A stretch of DNA of 51,264 bases from an uncultured Catenibacillus sp. (GCA_934339005.1 CAKRHR010000019.1:1-51264); one strand, 5' to 3'. Shown: positions 1 through 8,855, counted from the stretch's first letter. A program made the numbers and translations. The notes: a model not told the origin generated them from the letters alone.

Positions 1-2
1 AA

Positions 3-76
3 CGACCCAGATCGGACTCGAACCGACGACCTCCGCCGTGACAGGGCGGCGCTCTAACCAACTGAGCCACTAGGCC
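3..76 (-). tRNA. tRNA-Asp (anticodon GTC)
   Basis: Read on the minus strand, a full cloverleaf is visible. The acceptor stem GGCCTAG (76-70) pairs with CTGGGTC (10-4). The anticodon stem CCGCC/GGCGG encloses loop CTGTCAC with anticodon GTC, and the T-arm holds GGTTCGAGTCC. The discriminator is G73, as expected for tRNA-Asp. The 3' CCA is not encoded (TT follows), so it must be added after transcription. Any further tRNAs of this cluster would lie left of the window. Confidence 0.95.
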
Positions 77-384
77 AAACGCTATGGTTGTATAATATAC
101 TAAATTGTTTGAATTGTCAAGAACAATTTTGAAATTTAATAAAATTTTTTAAAAATACATTTAACCAATTTTTCGCCAAGCCAATGTTTGAAAATATAAA
201 TCCAAACATTTGTTTGCAAAAAAAGAACTTCTATGATATGATATAAAAACAACAGGAAAATAGAATACATAAAATCGAAAAATACAACTTAGAATATAGC
301 AGCATCTATTGAAGCTATGTATAGTAACCAGAATACAGGCTTTCACATAAGCTGTTTTGAAAAGAGAAATGGAGTGAGTAATTT
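77..384. other. AT-rich intergenic region between tRNA-Asp and the topoisomerase operon
   Basis: This is a 308-base divergent spacer with no convincing coding sequence. The only signal I can support is the candidate promoter at 214-242 and the ribosome binding site GGAGTGAG at 371-378. The minus-strand tRNA promoter should also be here but I could not fix its position. Confidence 0.6.
214..242 (+). promoter_or_regulatory. Candidate sigma-A promoter for the topoisomerase genes
   Basis: A -35 like TTGCAA (214-219), a 17-base spacer and a -10 like TATGAT (237-242) precede the topoisomerase B gene. The predicted transcript would have a leader of about 135 bases. Confidence 0.5.
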
Positions 385-2310
385 ATGGCAAAAGCAGTGA
401 AGTACGATGCTGACAGTATATCAGTGCTTGAGGGTCTGGAAGCAGTGCGCAAAAGACCTGGTATGTATATTGGCAGTGTTTCACGCAAGGGCTTGAACCA
501 TTTGATATACGAGATCGTGGACAACTCTGTCGATGAACATCTGGCAGGTTTTTGTACATTGATTCATGTAACTTTGGAAAAGGACGGTTCTGCGACCATC
601 AGTGATAATGGACGAGGTATTCCTGTAGGTATGCATAAAAAGGGCATGTCAGCGGAACGTCTTGTATTTACGACGCTGCATGCAGGCGGCAAATTCGACG
701 ATTCAGTCTATAAGACCAGCGGTGGTCTGCACGGCGTAGGTTCATCAGTTGTGAATGCATTGTCAGAGCATATGGATGTGCGCATTTACAGAGATGGATT
801 TATTCATCATGACAGCTACAGCAGAGGTATTCCGACCACTGAGCTTGTGGAAGGTCTGCTTCCGACAGAGGGGCATACAAAGCGGACAGGTACAGTGATT
901 AATTTCCTGCCGGATCCTCAGATTTTTGAACGTACAGATTTTAAGAGTGAGGAAGTTAAGAGCCGTTTGCACGAAACAGCCTACTTAAACCCTGAATTAA
1001 CCATTGTTTTTGAAGATTTAAGATTAAATGAACCGGAACATATCGAATACCATGAACCGGAGGGGATTGTCGGCTTTGTGCGAGATATGACAAAGAAAAA
1101 AGAAATCGTCTGTGAGCCGGTTTATTTTAAGGGTGAAACAGATGGTATCACAGTGGAATGTGCTTTTTGTTACGATTCAGAATTCCATGAAAATGTCATG
1201 GGCTTTTGTAACAATATTTATAATGCCGAGGGTGGTACACATATTACAGGTTTTAAGACAGTCTTTACAACAGTCATGAATACCTATGCCAGAGAGCTCG
1301 GCATTTTAAAAGACAAAGATGCAAATTTTACCGGCGCAGATATTCGAAATGGTATGACTGCTGTTGTATCCATCAAGCATCCGGCACCGCGATTTGAAGG
1401 TCAGACAAAGACAAAACTTGATAACCAGGATGCCTCCAAGGCAACTGCCAAAGTGACAGGTGAAGAGATTCAGCTTTATTTTGATAAAAACCTTGATGCA
1501 CTCAAATCCATTTTAAGCTGTGCAGAGCGTTCAGCAAAGATTCGTAAGACCGAGGAACGCGCAAAGACCAACCTCCTGACAAAGCAGAAATTCTCCTTTG
1601 ACTCAAACGGTAAACTGGCAAACTGTGAGAGCAGAGATGCGAGCCTTTGTGAGATTTTTATTGTCGAGGGTGATTCAGCCGGCGGTTCTGCAAAGAATGC
1701 GAGAAATCGACAGTATCAGGCGATTTTACCAATCCGTGGTAAGATTTTGAACGTTGAGAAAGCAACCATTGACAAGGTGCTTGCCAATGCAGAGATTAAG
1801 ACGATGATTAATGCCTTTGGTTGTGGTTTTTCCGAGGGCTATGGTAATGACTTCGACATTACAAAATTACGCTATGATAAGATTATCATCATGGCAGATG
1901 CCGATGTGGATGGTGCACATATTTCAACACTGCTTCTGACATTATTTTATCGTTTCATGCCTGAACTTATATATGAAGGACATGTTTATATTGCGATGCC
2001 GCCGCTTTACAAGGCAATGCCGTCCAAAGGCAAGGAAGAATATTTATACGATGATAAAGCGCTTGAACGTTATCGACGGACACATAAGGGCAATTTTACT
2101 TTGCAGCGATACAAAGGTCTTGGTGAGATGGATCCTGACCAGCTTTGGGAAACAACCCTTGATCCGGATACAAGACTTTTAAAGCGTGTTGAGATTGAGG
2201 ATGCGCGTATGGCTTCAGATGTGACAGAGATGCTGATGGGCAATGATGTGGCACCGAGAAGAAGTTTTATTTACGAGCACGCTCAGGATGCAGAACTTGA
2301 TATTACGTGA
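385..2310 (+). CDS. parE: Type IIA DNA topoisomerase subunit B (ParE/GyrB-like)
   Basis: This is the ATPase and TOPRIM subunit of a type IIA topoisomerase, which passes one DNA duplex through another using ATP. Its 641 residues are normal for the family. The GHKL ATPase shows E43-I-V-D-N, D74-NGRG and GGLHGVG (113-119). The transducer has QTKTKL, the TOPRIM domain has EGDSAGG (from E428) and DADVDGAH (505-512), and the GyrB C-terminal region follows. The start is set by GGAGTGAG six bases upstream. The subunit A gene follows directly, so the two form an operon. The pair is not next to dnaA, recF or other origin genes, which suggests the second (topoisomerase IV-type) set, but gyrase and topoisomerase IV cannot be separated reliably by eye. 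The family call is near certain; the symbol is tentative. Confidence 0.85.
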   Translation: MAKAVKYDADSISVLEGLEAVRKRPGMYIGSVSRKGLNHLIYEIVDNSVDEHLAGFCTLIHVTLEKDGSATISDNGRGIPVGMHKKGMSAERLVFTTLHAGGKFDDSVYKTSGGLHGVGSSVVNALSEHMDVRIYRDGFIHHDSYSRGIPTTELVEGLLPTEGHTKRTGTVINFLPDPQIFERTDFKSEEVKSRLHETAYLNPELTIVFEDLRLNEPEHIEYHEPEGIVGFVRDMTKKKEIVCEPVYFKGETDGITVECAFCYDSEFHENVMGFCNNIYNAEGGTHITGFKTVFTTVMNTYARELGILKDKDANFTGADIRNGMTAVVSIKHPAPRFEGQTKTKLDNQDASKATAKVTGEEIQLYFDKNLDALKSILSCAERSAKIRKTEERAKTNLLTKQKFSFDSNGKLANCESRDASLCEIFIVEGDSAGGSAKNARNRQYQAILPIRGKILNVEKATIDKVLANAEIKTMINAFGCGFSEGYGNDFDITKLRYDKIIIMADADVDGAHISTLLLTLFYRFMPELIYEGHVYIAMPPLYKAMPSKGKEEYLYDDKALERYRRTHKGNFTLQRYKGLGEMDPDQLWETTLDPDTRLLKRVEIEDARMASDVTEMLMGNDVAPRRSFIYEHAQDAELDIT

Positions 2311-2326
2311 TGGTGAGGTTATAGAT

Positions 2327-4576
2327 ATGTTGATGAATGAAGACCAGATTATTCGAACAGAATACTCTGAAGTAATGCAGAAATCTTATATAGATTATGC
2401 CATGAGTGTTATTATCGCGCGTGCGCTGCCGGATGTCAGAGATGGTTTAAAGCCGGTACAGCGCCGTACATTGTATGATATGCACGAGCTTGGCATCAGA
2501 TATGATAAACCATACAGAAAGTGTGCACGTATTGTCGGTGATACGATGGGTAAATATCATCCACATGGCGATACGTCTATTTATGATGCACTCGTTGTGA
2601 TGGCGCAGGACTTTAAAAAAGGCATGGCACTGGTGGACGGTCACGGTAACTTTGGTTCCATTGAAGGTGACGGTGCGGCTGCGATGCGTTATACGGAAGC
2701 CAGACTTCAGAAGGTAACGCAGGAGGCATTTCTTGCGGATCTTGATAAAGACGTTGTGGATTTTGTGCCAAACTTTGATGAAACAGAAAAAGAACCTGAG
2801 GTACTTCCTGTTAAATTACCAAATCTTCTTGTGAATGGTTCAGAAGGTATTGCAGTTGGTATGGCAACAAGTATTCCGCCACATAACCTTGGTGAAGTTA
2901 TTGACGCGGTAAAGGCTTACATGAAAAACAGCAAAATGTCAGATGATGATTTGCTTGAATATATTCAGGGACCGGATTTTCCGACAGGTGGTATTGTCAC
3001 AAATAAGGACGAACTTAAGACAATTTATGCCACAGGTCAGGGAAAAATAAAACTCAGAGGCCGTGTAGAATTTGAAAAGGGCAAAGGTTCACAAAAAGAC
3101 AGACTTGTGATTACCGAGATTCCATATACGATGATTGGTGCCAATATTGGTAAATTCTTAAATGATGTGTATACTCTTGTTGAAACAAAAAAGACTAATG
3201 ACATCATTGATATTTCCAATCAGTCATCTAAAGAAGGTATACGTATCGTTCTTGAACTGCGTAAAAATGCAGATGTAGAGCAGCTTAAGAACCTTTTATA
3301 CAAAAAAACAAGACTTGAAGACACTTTTGGTGTTAATATGCTTGCAGTTGCAGACGGACGTCCGGAAACCCTCAGTCTTAAATCGGTCATTGAATATTAT
3401 CTGGATTTCCAGTATGAGATTACGACGCGTAAATACCGGACGATGCTTCGCAAGGAGATGGAGAAGAAGGAAATTCAGGAAGGTTTAATTAAAGCCTGTG
3501 ATGTGATTGACCTGATTATTGAAATCCTGCGTGGCAGTAAGAATATTAAGCAGGCTAAAGAATGTCTGATTAATGGTACGACAGAGGGAATTAATTTTAA
3601 ATCCAAAGCAAGCATGAAGGCTGCCACACAGCTTCATTTTACGGAGAATCAGGCATCGGCGATTTTAGAGATGCGTCTGTATAAATTAATCGGTCTTGAA
3701 CTTGAAGCATTAATGAAGGAACATGATACGACACTTAAAAATATTGCAGAGTATACAGATATCCTTGAAAATCATTCAAGTATGTCCAGAGTTATTTTGC
3801 GTGAATTAGAAGCTATTAAGAAAAATTACGCCCGTCCAAGACGTACTTCCATTGAAAATGTCAGCGAGGCTGTATATATCGAGAAGAAGATTGAAGAAAT
3901 GCCGGTTGTATTTATGATGGACAGATTTGGCTATGCAAGAAGCGTGGATGTGCCAACCTTTGAACGTAACAAAGAGGCTGCGGTTAATGAAAACAAGTAT
4001 ATTGTACAGTGTATGAATACAGGAAAAATCTGCATATTCACAACAGCGGGACGTATGCATACGATTAAACTCGCAGATGTACCGTTTGGCAGATTCAGAG
4101 ATAAAGGTACGCCTATTGACAATATCAGTAATTATGACAGTAAGATTGAGTCAATGGTTTATGTTGACGATTTGGCACAGGTGATTTCACACCGGCTCGT
4201 CTTTGGTACGAAGATGGGCTGCTTTAAGGTGGTGGCAGGTACAGAATTTGATGTTGCCAAGCGAACGATCGCAGCAACAAAACTTGGTGATGGCGATGAA
4301 CTTGTCGGCATTGCAGATATGGACGAACTGCATACGATTGTACTGCAGACACATCAGGGCTATTTTCTTAAATTCCAGGGCGAAGAAATCCCTGAAAAGA
4401 AAAAAGGTGCTGCCGGTGTCCGGGGTATCAAGATGGGTGAAGAAGATTATATTGAACATATCTATTTCTTAAAATATGGTGTTGAACAGATGATTGTTTA
4501 TAAAGATAAAGAAATGTCGTTAAATAAACTTAAACTTGCCAAACGAGATACAAAGGGTACGAAGGTACGCGTTTAG
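2327..4576 (+). CDS. parC: Type IIA DNA topoisomerase subunit A (ParC/GyrA-like)
   Basis: This is the DNA breakage-reunion subunit, 749 residues. It begins with the typical winged-helix region (DYAMSVIIARALPDVRDGLKP) and has the catalytic tyrosine in RYTEARL (Tyr122), followed by coiled-coil and C-terminal beta-pinwheel regions. The ATG at 2327 is chosen because GGTGAGG (2312-2318) lies eight bases upstream; an in-frame ATG at 2243 would overlap subunit B by 68 bases without a better site. The pinwheel position of the GyrA box reads KKKGAAGVRG (691-700), not the QRRGGRG-type motif needed for strong DNA wrapping. This favours a topoisomerase IV-like or weakly supercoiling enzyme. Only 16 bases separate it from subunit B, so co-transcription is expected. 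Confidence 0.85.
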   Translation: MLMNEDQIIRTEYSEVMQKSYIDYAMSVIIARALPDVRDGLKPVQRRTLYDMHELGIRYDKPYRKCARIVGDTMGKYHPHGDTSIYDALVVMAQDFKKGMALVDGHGNFGSIEGDGAAAMRYTEARLQKVTQEAFLADLDKDVVDFVPNFDETEKEPEVLPVKLPNLLVNGSEGIAVGMATSIPPHNLGEVIDAVKAYMKNSKMSDDDLLEYIQGPDFPTGGIVTNKDELKTIYATGQGKIKLRGRVEFEKGKGSQKDRLVITEIPYTMIGANIGKFLNDVYTLVETKKTNDIIDISNQSSKEGIRIVLELRKNADVEQLKNLLYKKTRLEDTFGVNMLAVADGRPETLSLKSVIEYYLDFQYEITTRKYRTMLRKEMEKKEIQEGLIKACDVIDLIIEILRGSKNIKQAKECLINGTTEGINFKSKASMKAATQLHFTENQASAILEMRLYKLIGLELEALMKEHDTTLKNIAEYTDILENHSSMSRVILRELEAIKKNYARPRRTSIENVSEAVYIEKKIEEMPVVFMMDRFGYARSVDVPTFERNKEAAVNENKYIVQCMNTGKICIFTTAGRMHTIKLADVPFGRFRDKGTPIDNISNYDSKIESMVYVDDLAQVISHRLVFGTKMGCFKVVAGTEFDVAKRTIAATKLGDGDELVGIADMDELHTIVLQTHQGYFLKFQGEEIPEKKKGAAGVRGIKMGEEDYIEHIYFLKYGVEQMIVYKDKEMSLNKLKLAKRDTKGTKVRV

Positions 4577-4632
4577 GTTAAAATGTTTTGGGTTGTAGAA
4601 GTTTGTGTTTAAAGAAAAATGAGGGATTAAGA

Positions 4633-6213
4633 ATGTTTTGTAAAAAATGCGGCGCAAAAATCAGAGAGGGCAGTCAGTTTTGCAGAAACTGCGGTGCACC
4701 GATAGAACAACAGAGGTTCGACCAACAGGGACAAAGCGGAGTGCATGGTAATCTGAATCAGAATATGCAGCAGAATGCACAGCAAAACCTGAACCAGAAT
4801 GCACAGCAAAACCTGAACCGGAATGTACAGCAAAATCTGAATCAGAATATGCAGAAAAATACACCGCAAAATTCGAATCAAAATATGCAACAAAATCTGC
4901 GCCAGAATCAGCCACAGCATACAAAGAAAAAAGGTCCAAAGCCATGGATGATTGCTGTTATTATTGGGGCGGGTGCTGTACTTATTGCGGCGGCAGTGCT
5001 TGTTGGGGTGTTTGTGTATAAATCTGCTAAAAATGATGCGGATTCTGACAATAAAAATACGCAGGATATGCAGCAGGAGGACAGGTTTGTGGCTGATGAA
5101 ACACAAGCAGATAAAGATACTGACACCGATGTGCAGATGACAGCGGATAAGCAGCCAGATGAAACGACAGCCCAGGCTGCTGGTATGTCAGAGGAAGAAT
5201 ACAATGCAATGGCAATTGCAGCAGCGGAAGATGTTTATGTGTCAGGTCAGGCAGAACAAATAGATGCAATGCCATGGCTTGAAATGCAAAAAGAGGCTGC
5301 CTGGACGATTGCAGCGGCAAATGCACTGAATTTGTTTTATCAGGCGGATTATATCGATGTATCTAAAGACAGTACAGCCTTTTTGCAGCGTCAAAGTGCT
5401 GTGGATGATGCAGTACTTGAGTGTGGTCTGCGTCCGTACAGTATTAAGACAAAGGATGATGTGGTCGTTGCTGATGTGGAATTACTGGGTGTGAAGTCAG
5501 ATGCAGTGAGCCTTTTAGGTTTATATAGAGTAGTATGGCGAAATAGTCAGACATTGACGCCTGGGGACGGAAGTACAGTGGATAGTGATGCAGCGGATAA
5601 TAAGACAGACGGTGCAGATACTATGTACAGTGCAGATGCCGCAAAGTATGTTCTTGTGGGAGCTAAAAAGCTGACAGAGGATGTTCAGATCATATCAGCA
5701 GATGCGACATCAACGCTGGTGGATTCTGCGGATGCGAGTAAATATGCCCCTGCAAATGTCTATGACCACAGTATGATGACTGCCTGGGTTGAAGGTGCTG
5801 ATGGCCTTGGTGAAGGTGAGACGATTACATTGAATTTGCCGGCAGATTCAAAGGTACACGGCATTCGTATCGCACCGGGATATGATAAGAACAGTGCGAC
5901 CATTTCTGAAAACGCAACACCGGTCAGGCTGCGTCTGGAATTCTCAGACGGTACAGTAGTAACTGCTGATTTAAACAGTGGTAATTATAGTGATGATTTG
6001 CTTTGCGCAGCAGATACGCGCTGCATAGTCAATCATGCACAATCACAGCTTTTGGGTATGACGGCTTCATCCTGGGATACTGCCAGAGATTTGATGGATA
6101 TAGTGTCCTTTGGTAAGGAGATTCAGACTTCATGGATAAAGGTGACAATATTGACGGCTGATGCAGGAACAGACTGGGAGGATACGTGTATTTCAGAGAT
6201 TTCTGTGTATTAG
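4633..6213 (+). CDS. Membrane-anchored zinc-ribbon protein with NADase-type glycan-binding-like domain
   Basis: A 526-residue protein of unknown exact role. It opens with a zinc ribbon (Cys3, Cys6, Cys17, Cys20), followed by a Gln/Asn repeat (about 40-95), a basic stretch and one membrane helix (about 105-127). An acidic Asp/Thr-rich linker and an extracellular part follow. The last roughly 170 residues (YDHSMMTAWVEG, GEGETITL, then VHGIRIAPGYDKNS) resemble the discoidin-like domain found next to NADase-type toxins and in many Firmicutes surface proteins. The start at 4633 is preferred over a TTG at 4588 because GAGGG sits seven bases upstream and the zinc ribbon starts there. It lies 56 bases after the topoisomerase gene with no terminator seen. 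The cytoplasmic ribbon plus external binding domain suggests envelope sensing; that is inference. Confidence 0.75.
   Translation: MFCKKCGAKIREGSQFCRNCGAPIEQQRFDQQGQSGVHGNLNQNMQQNAQQNLNQNAQQNLNRNVQQNLNQNMQKNTPQNSNQNMQQNLRQNQPQHTKKKGPKPWMIAVIIGAGAVLIAAAVLVGVFVYKSAKNDADSDNKNTQDMQQEDRFVADETQADKDTDTDVQMTADKQPDETTAQAAGMSEEEYNAMAIAAAEDVYVSGQAEQIDAMPWLEMQKEAAWTIAAANALNLFYQADYIDVSKDSTAFLQRQSAVDDAVLECGLRPYSIKTKDDVVVADVELLGVKSDAVSLLGLYRVVWRNSQTLTPGDGSTVDSDAADNKTDGADTMYSADAAKYVLVGAKKLTEDVQIISADATSTLVDSADASKYAPANVYDHSMMTAWVEGADGLGEGETITLNLPADSKVHGIRIAPGYDKNSATISENATPVRLRLEFSDGTVVTADLNSGNYSDDLLCAADTRCIVNHAQSQLLGMTASSWDTARDLMDIVSFGKEIQTSWIKVTILTADAGTDWEDTCISEISVY
4750..4915 (+). repeat. In-frame Gln/Asn-rich tandem repeat
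   Basis: About six imperfect copies of a 24-base unit encode QNLNQNxQ-type octapeptides in the preceding gene, between its zinc ribbon and membrane helix. Copies differ mainly at one residue (Met, Ala, Val). Such a run can change length by slippage. Confidence 0.8.
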
Positions 6214-6248
6214 GAATGAATTTATCCCCCTGAACTAAAAAATTACTC

Positions 6249-6278
6249 TTGACAAAGCACAAAATCATATGTTAGTCT
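6249..6278 (+). promoter_or_regulatory. Promoter of the tyrS T-box transcript
   Basis: A perfect -35 TTGACA (6249-6254) is followed after 18 bases by a weak -10, TAGTCT (6273-6278). It sits just upstream of the conserved T-box leader, which supports the assignment. Confidence 0.55.
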
Positions 6279-6284
6279 ATGAGG

Positions 6285-6585
6285 AGTTAAAGCTGAATAA
6301 ATCAAAACGATGATAAGACCAAGTAAGAATATGACACTGCCTACAGAAAGCAGCCGGTGGATGAGAGGCGCAGGAAAGACAGATTCTGAATACAGCTTTG
6401 AGTGCGTCCAATCCACGCCGGCCGCTGCCGTTATACAGCAAAGTGATGATTTTGCAGATGCATATTCAGGCATGCAGGATAGCATTGCAGACATGACTTA
6501 TGAAGATATATGCAGTGATGTATATGTAAATTAAGGTGGTAACACGATGGCTTTCGTCCTTATATGGGACGGAAGCCTTTTTGTA
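6285..6585 (+). promoter_or_regulatory. T-box riboswitch controlling tyrS (tyrosine specifier TAC)
   Basis: The leader carries a T-box sequence TGGTAACACG (6537-6546). Its UGGU fits an acceptor end ACCA, as in tRNA-Tyr. An intrinsic terminator follows: GGCTTTCGTCC (6549-6559) pairs over 11 bp with GGACGGAAGCC (6567-6577), then TTTTT. In stem I, AGTA (6322-6325) opens a specifier loop closed by AGAAT/ATTCT, and the 3' side reads GAA-TAC-A with the tyrosine codon TAC at 6391-6393. Uncharged tRNA-Tyr should stabilise the antiterminator and allow tyrS transcription. The downstream gene is tyrosyl-tRNA synthetase, which agrees with the specifier. Confidence 0.93.
6549..6582 (+). terminator. T-box-regulated intrinsic terminator
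   Basis: An 11-bp GC-containing stem with a short TTATATG loop is followed by five T. It is the off-state structure of the tyrS T-box. Confidence 0.88.
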
Positions 6586-6651
6586 TTTTATGATGTAAGT
6601 GTTAAAAAACTAAATTGTTAAGTAATTAAATATACGAGAGGATGTATAAAT

Positions 6652-7881
6652 ATGGGAATTTATGAAGAATTACAGGCCAGAGGCCTGATTGCACAGGTAA
6701 CAGATGAACCATTAATCCGTGATTTGGTAAACAATGGTAAAGCAACATTTTACATTGGTTTTGACCCGACAGCAGACAGCCTGCATGTAGGTCATTTCAT
6801 GGCATTATGTCTGATGAAACGACTTCAGGAAGCAGGTAACCGTCCAATCGCTCTGATTGGTGGAGGTACAGCGATGATTGGTGATCCATCCGGCCGTACA
6901 GATATGCGTCAGATGATGACAAAAGAAACAATCCAGCACAACTGCGAATGCTTTAAGAAACAGATGAGTCGTTTTATCGATTTCTCAGAAGGTAAAGCGC
7001 TGATGGTTAACAACGCAGACTGGTTACTTGATTTGAACTATGTTGATGTCCTTCGTGAAGTTGGTGCACATTTCTCAGTGAATCGTATGCTGACAGCAGA
7101 ATGCTACAAACAGCGTATGGAAAAAGGTTTAAGCTTCCTTGAATTTAACTACATGATCATGCAGAGTTACGACTTCTACGCATTATACCAGAAATACGGT
7201 TGTAACCTTCAGTTTGGCGGCGATGACCAGTGGAGTAACATGCTTGGTGGTACAGAACTGATTCGTCGTAAACTTGGTAAGGATGCAAGTGCAATGACAA
7301 TCACATTGTTGCTGAACTCCGAAGGTAAGAAAATGGGTAAAACACAAAAAGGTGCTGTATGGCTTGATCCTGAAAAAACATCACCATTTGAATTTTACCA
7401 GTACTGGAGAAATGTGGCAGATGCAGATGTACTTAAATGCCTGCGTATGCTGACATTCCTGCCACTTGAACAGATTGATGAGATGGACAAATGGGAAGGC
7501 AGCCAGTTAAATAAAGCAAAAGAAATCCTTGCATTTGAACTGACAAAACTTGTACATGGCGAAGAAGAAGCTGCAAAAGCCCAGGAAGCAGCAAAAGCTT
7601 TATTCGTTAAAGGCGGTGTAGCAGGCAGCGTGCCTACAAAAGAATACCCACAGGCAGCACTTGATGAAGGTATTGATATTCTGACATTACTTGTAGAATC
7701 CAAACTTGCACCAACACGTTCAGAAGCTAGACGTCTTGTGCAGCAGGGCGGTGTATCTGTCAACGATGTGAAAGTACCTTCATTTGACACAAAATACAGC
7801 AGTGCAGATTTTAACGAAGATGGCGCACTGATGATTCGTAAAGGTAAAAAAGGCTTCTGTCAGATTAAAGCAGAAAAATAA
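6652..7881 (+). CDS. tyrS: Tyrosine--tRNA ligase
   Basis: Class I aminoacyl-tRNA synthetase that charges tRNA-Tyr in the cytoplasm. The protein has 409 residues, normal for the TyrS family. It shows the HIGH-type motif HVGH (45-48), the tyrosine-pocket region (YDFYALYQKYG, then QFGGDDQWSN), a KMSKS-type motif KMGKT (227-231) and a C-terminal S4 RNA-binding domain (about 345-409). GAGAGGATG lies nine to ten bases before the ATG. It stands alone behind a tyrosine-specific T-box, so expression should rise when tRNA-Tyr is uncharged. Confidence 0.97.
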   Translation: MGIYEELQARGLIAQVTDEPLIRDLVNNGKATFYIGFDPTADSLHVGHFMALCLMKRLQEAGNRPIALIGGGTAMIGDPSGRTDMRQMMTKETIQHNCECFKKQMSRFIDFSEGKALMVNNADWLLDLNYVDVLREVGAHFSVNRMLTAECYKQRMEKGLSFLEFNYMIMQSYDFYALYQKYGCNLQFGGDDQWSNMLGGTELIRRKLGKDASAMTITLLLNSEGKKMGKTQKGAVWLDPEKTSPFEFYQYWRNVADADVLKCLRMLTFLPLEQIDEMDKWEGSQLNKAKEILAFELTKLVHGEEEAAKAQEAAKALFVKGGVAGSVPTKEYPQAALDEGIDILTLLVESKLAPTRSEARRLVQQGGVSVNDVKVPSFDTKYSSADFNEDGALMIRKGKKGFCQIKAEK

Positions 7882-7918
7882 AATGATGTAAGCGTCAATT
7901 TTGGCACACACATCATTT
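7881..7918 (+). terminator. Hairpin after tyrS (weak terminator candidate)
   Basis: AAATGATGT (7881-7889) pairs with ACATCATTT (7910-7918). No T-run follows, so termination is uncertain. Confidence 0.3.
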
Positions 7919-7974
7919 GCTGAAAAATTTATATTTTATATAGAAGCAAGTGACTAAGAATAGAGATTCAGGGC

Positions 7975-8003
7975 TTGATTTTTAGAACATCCTGTGGTAT
8001 TAT
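7975..8003 (+). promoter_or_regulatory. Promoter of tRNA-Pro
   Basis: TTGATT (7975-7980), a 17-base spacer and TATTAT (7998-8003) place the start about 10-12 bases before the mature tRNA. Confidence 0.7.
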
Positions 8004-8021
8004 ATTTGTTGGTAATCACCA

Positions 8022-8095
8022 CGGGGTGTGGCTCAGCTTGGTAGAGCGCTTGGTTCGGGACTAAGAGGTCGCGTGTTCAAATCACGTCACCCCGA
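8022..8095 (+). tRNA. tRNA-Pro (anticodon CGG)
   Basis: Acceptor CGGGGTG (8022-8028) pairs with CACCCCG (8088-8094). The anticodon stem CTTGG/CTAAG encloses TTCGGGA, giving anticodon CGG for codon CCG. C1:G72 and discriminator A73 fit tRNA-Pro. CCA is not encoded. Confidence 0.95.
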
Positions 8096-8110
8096 TGCAT
8101 AAATCAGAGA

Positions 8111-8143
8111 AAGAGTTATCGTATGATGCGGTAGCTCTTTTTT
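8111..8143 (+). terminator. Terminator of tRNA-Pro
   Basis: GAGTTATCG (8113-8121) pairs with CGGTAGCTC (8129-8137) around a 7-base loop and is followed by six T. Confidence 0.85.
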
Positions 8144-8293
8144 CATTTCTAAAACGCTTAGAATCGTGAGGATTTTATCTTAATATTTTATCCAATAACA
8201 AAAACATTTTAAATGATTAACATCAATATGCCTGTTTAAAACATATGAAAATAGCTACTTTTATGACATATAAAACTTGTAATAATACCCAAT

Positions 8294-8322
8294 TTGAAGT
8301 AAAATAGGTCTGTTAGTATGTT
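8294..8322 (+). promoter_or_regulatory. Candidate promoter of the small zinc-ribbon gene
   Basis: TTGAAG (8294-8299), a 17-base spacer and TATGTT (8317-8322), each matching consensus at four of six positions. The rest of the 250-base spacer after the tRNA terminator is AT-rich and shows nothing else. Confidence 0.5.
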
Positions 8323-8393
8323 AAAATTCTAATGTTGAGAAGTGTTGAATTACAGCATAATAACGGCAACTAGATTCGAGGGAGGAATATGTG

Positions 8394-8651
8394 ATGTTTT
8401 TTCTTTATGGAACGAAAACTTTTTTCAAGAAAAAAGGTGAAAGTAAGCAGGTTGTTCAGTGCGAGCATTGCGGACATGTTGGAAAATGGGATTATAAGAC
8501 AGGAAGAACATGGGGAACACTTTTTTTTGTGCCACTCATTCCAACTTTTTACAAGAAGTCATATTTAATGTGTCCTGCTTGCGAATATGGATATAAAATT
8601 ACAAGAAAAAATCGTGAAGAAATGATGGCAAAGATTGATTTGACACTGTAA
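8394..8651 (+). CDS. Small zinc-ribbon protein (zinc-ribbon_15-like)
   Basis: An 85-residue protein with two CxxC knuckles (Cys23/Cys26 and Cys60/Cys63). Between them is the hydrophobic FFVPLIP segment typical of the zinc_ribbon_15 family, a conserved Firmicutes family of unknown function. The first residues (FFLYGTKT) also fit that family. ATG at 8394 is chosen over GTG at 8391 because GGAGGAA (8381-8387) is then six bases away. It is a single-gene unit bounded by a promoter and a strong terminator. A metal-binding or structural role is inferred only from the cysteines. Confidence 0.8.
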   Translation: MFFLYGTKTFFKKKGESKQVVQCEHCGHVGKWDYKTGRTWGTLFFVPLIPTFYKKSYLMCPACEYGYKITRKNREEMMAKIDLTL

Positions 8652-8657
8652 GTGAGA

Positions 8658-8697
8658 AAAAGGTATCTGGTGCTTATGTACCAGGTACCTTTTTTTG
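8658..8697 (+). terminator. Strong intrinsic terminator after the zinc-ribbon gene
   Basis: AAAAGGTATCTGGT (8658-8671) pairs over 14 bp with ACCAGGTACCTTTT (8680-8693), with one G-T pair, and continues into further T residues. Confidence 0.92.
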
Positions 8698-8855
8698 TTT
8701 CTTTAATTCAAAAATACCAAATGAGTTGTGAAGATAGTATGAAAATATTGTGATAAATATTGCATAATTATTAAATATATGTTACATTATCAACTGTTCA
8801 TGTTTTAAATTTACGAACGAGCATACGATTTTATTTGAAATGAGGTTTTTATTGA

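Noticed and set aside
4750..4915. CRISPR-like repeat array
   Set aside because: Repeats are contiguous 24-base coding units without spacers.
4627..5204. Several minus-strand frames opposite the Q/N repeat gene
   Set aside because: They are antisense of a low-complexity repeat; the plus-strand gene has a zinc ribbon, membrane helix and ribosome site.
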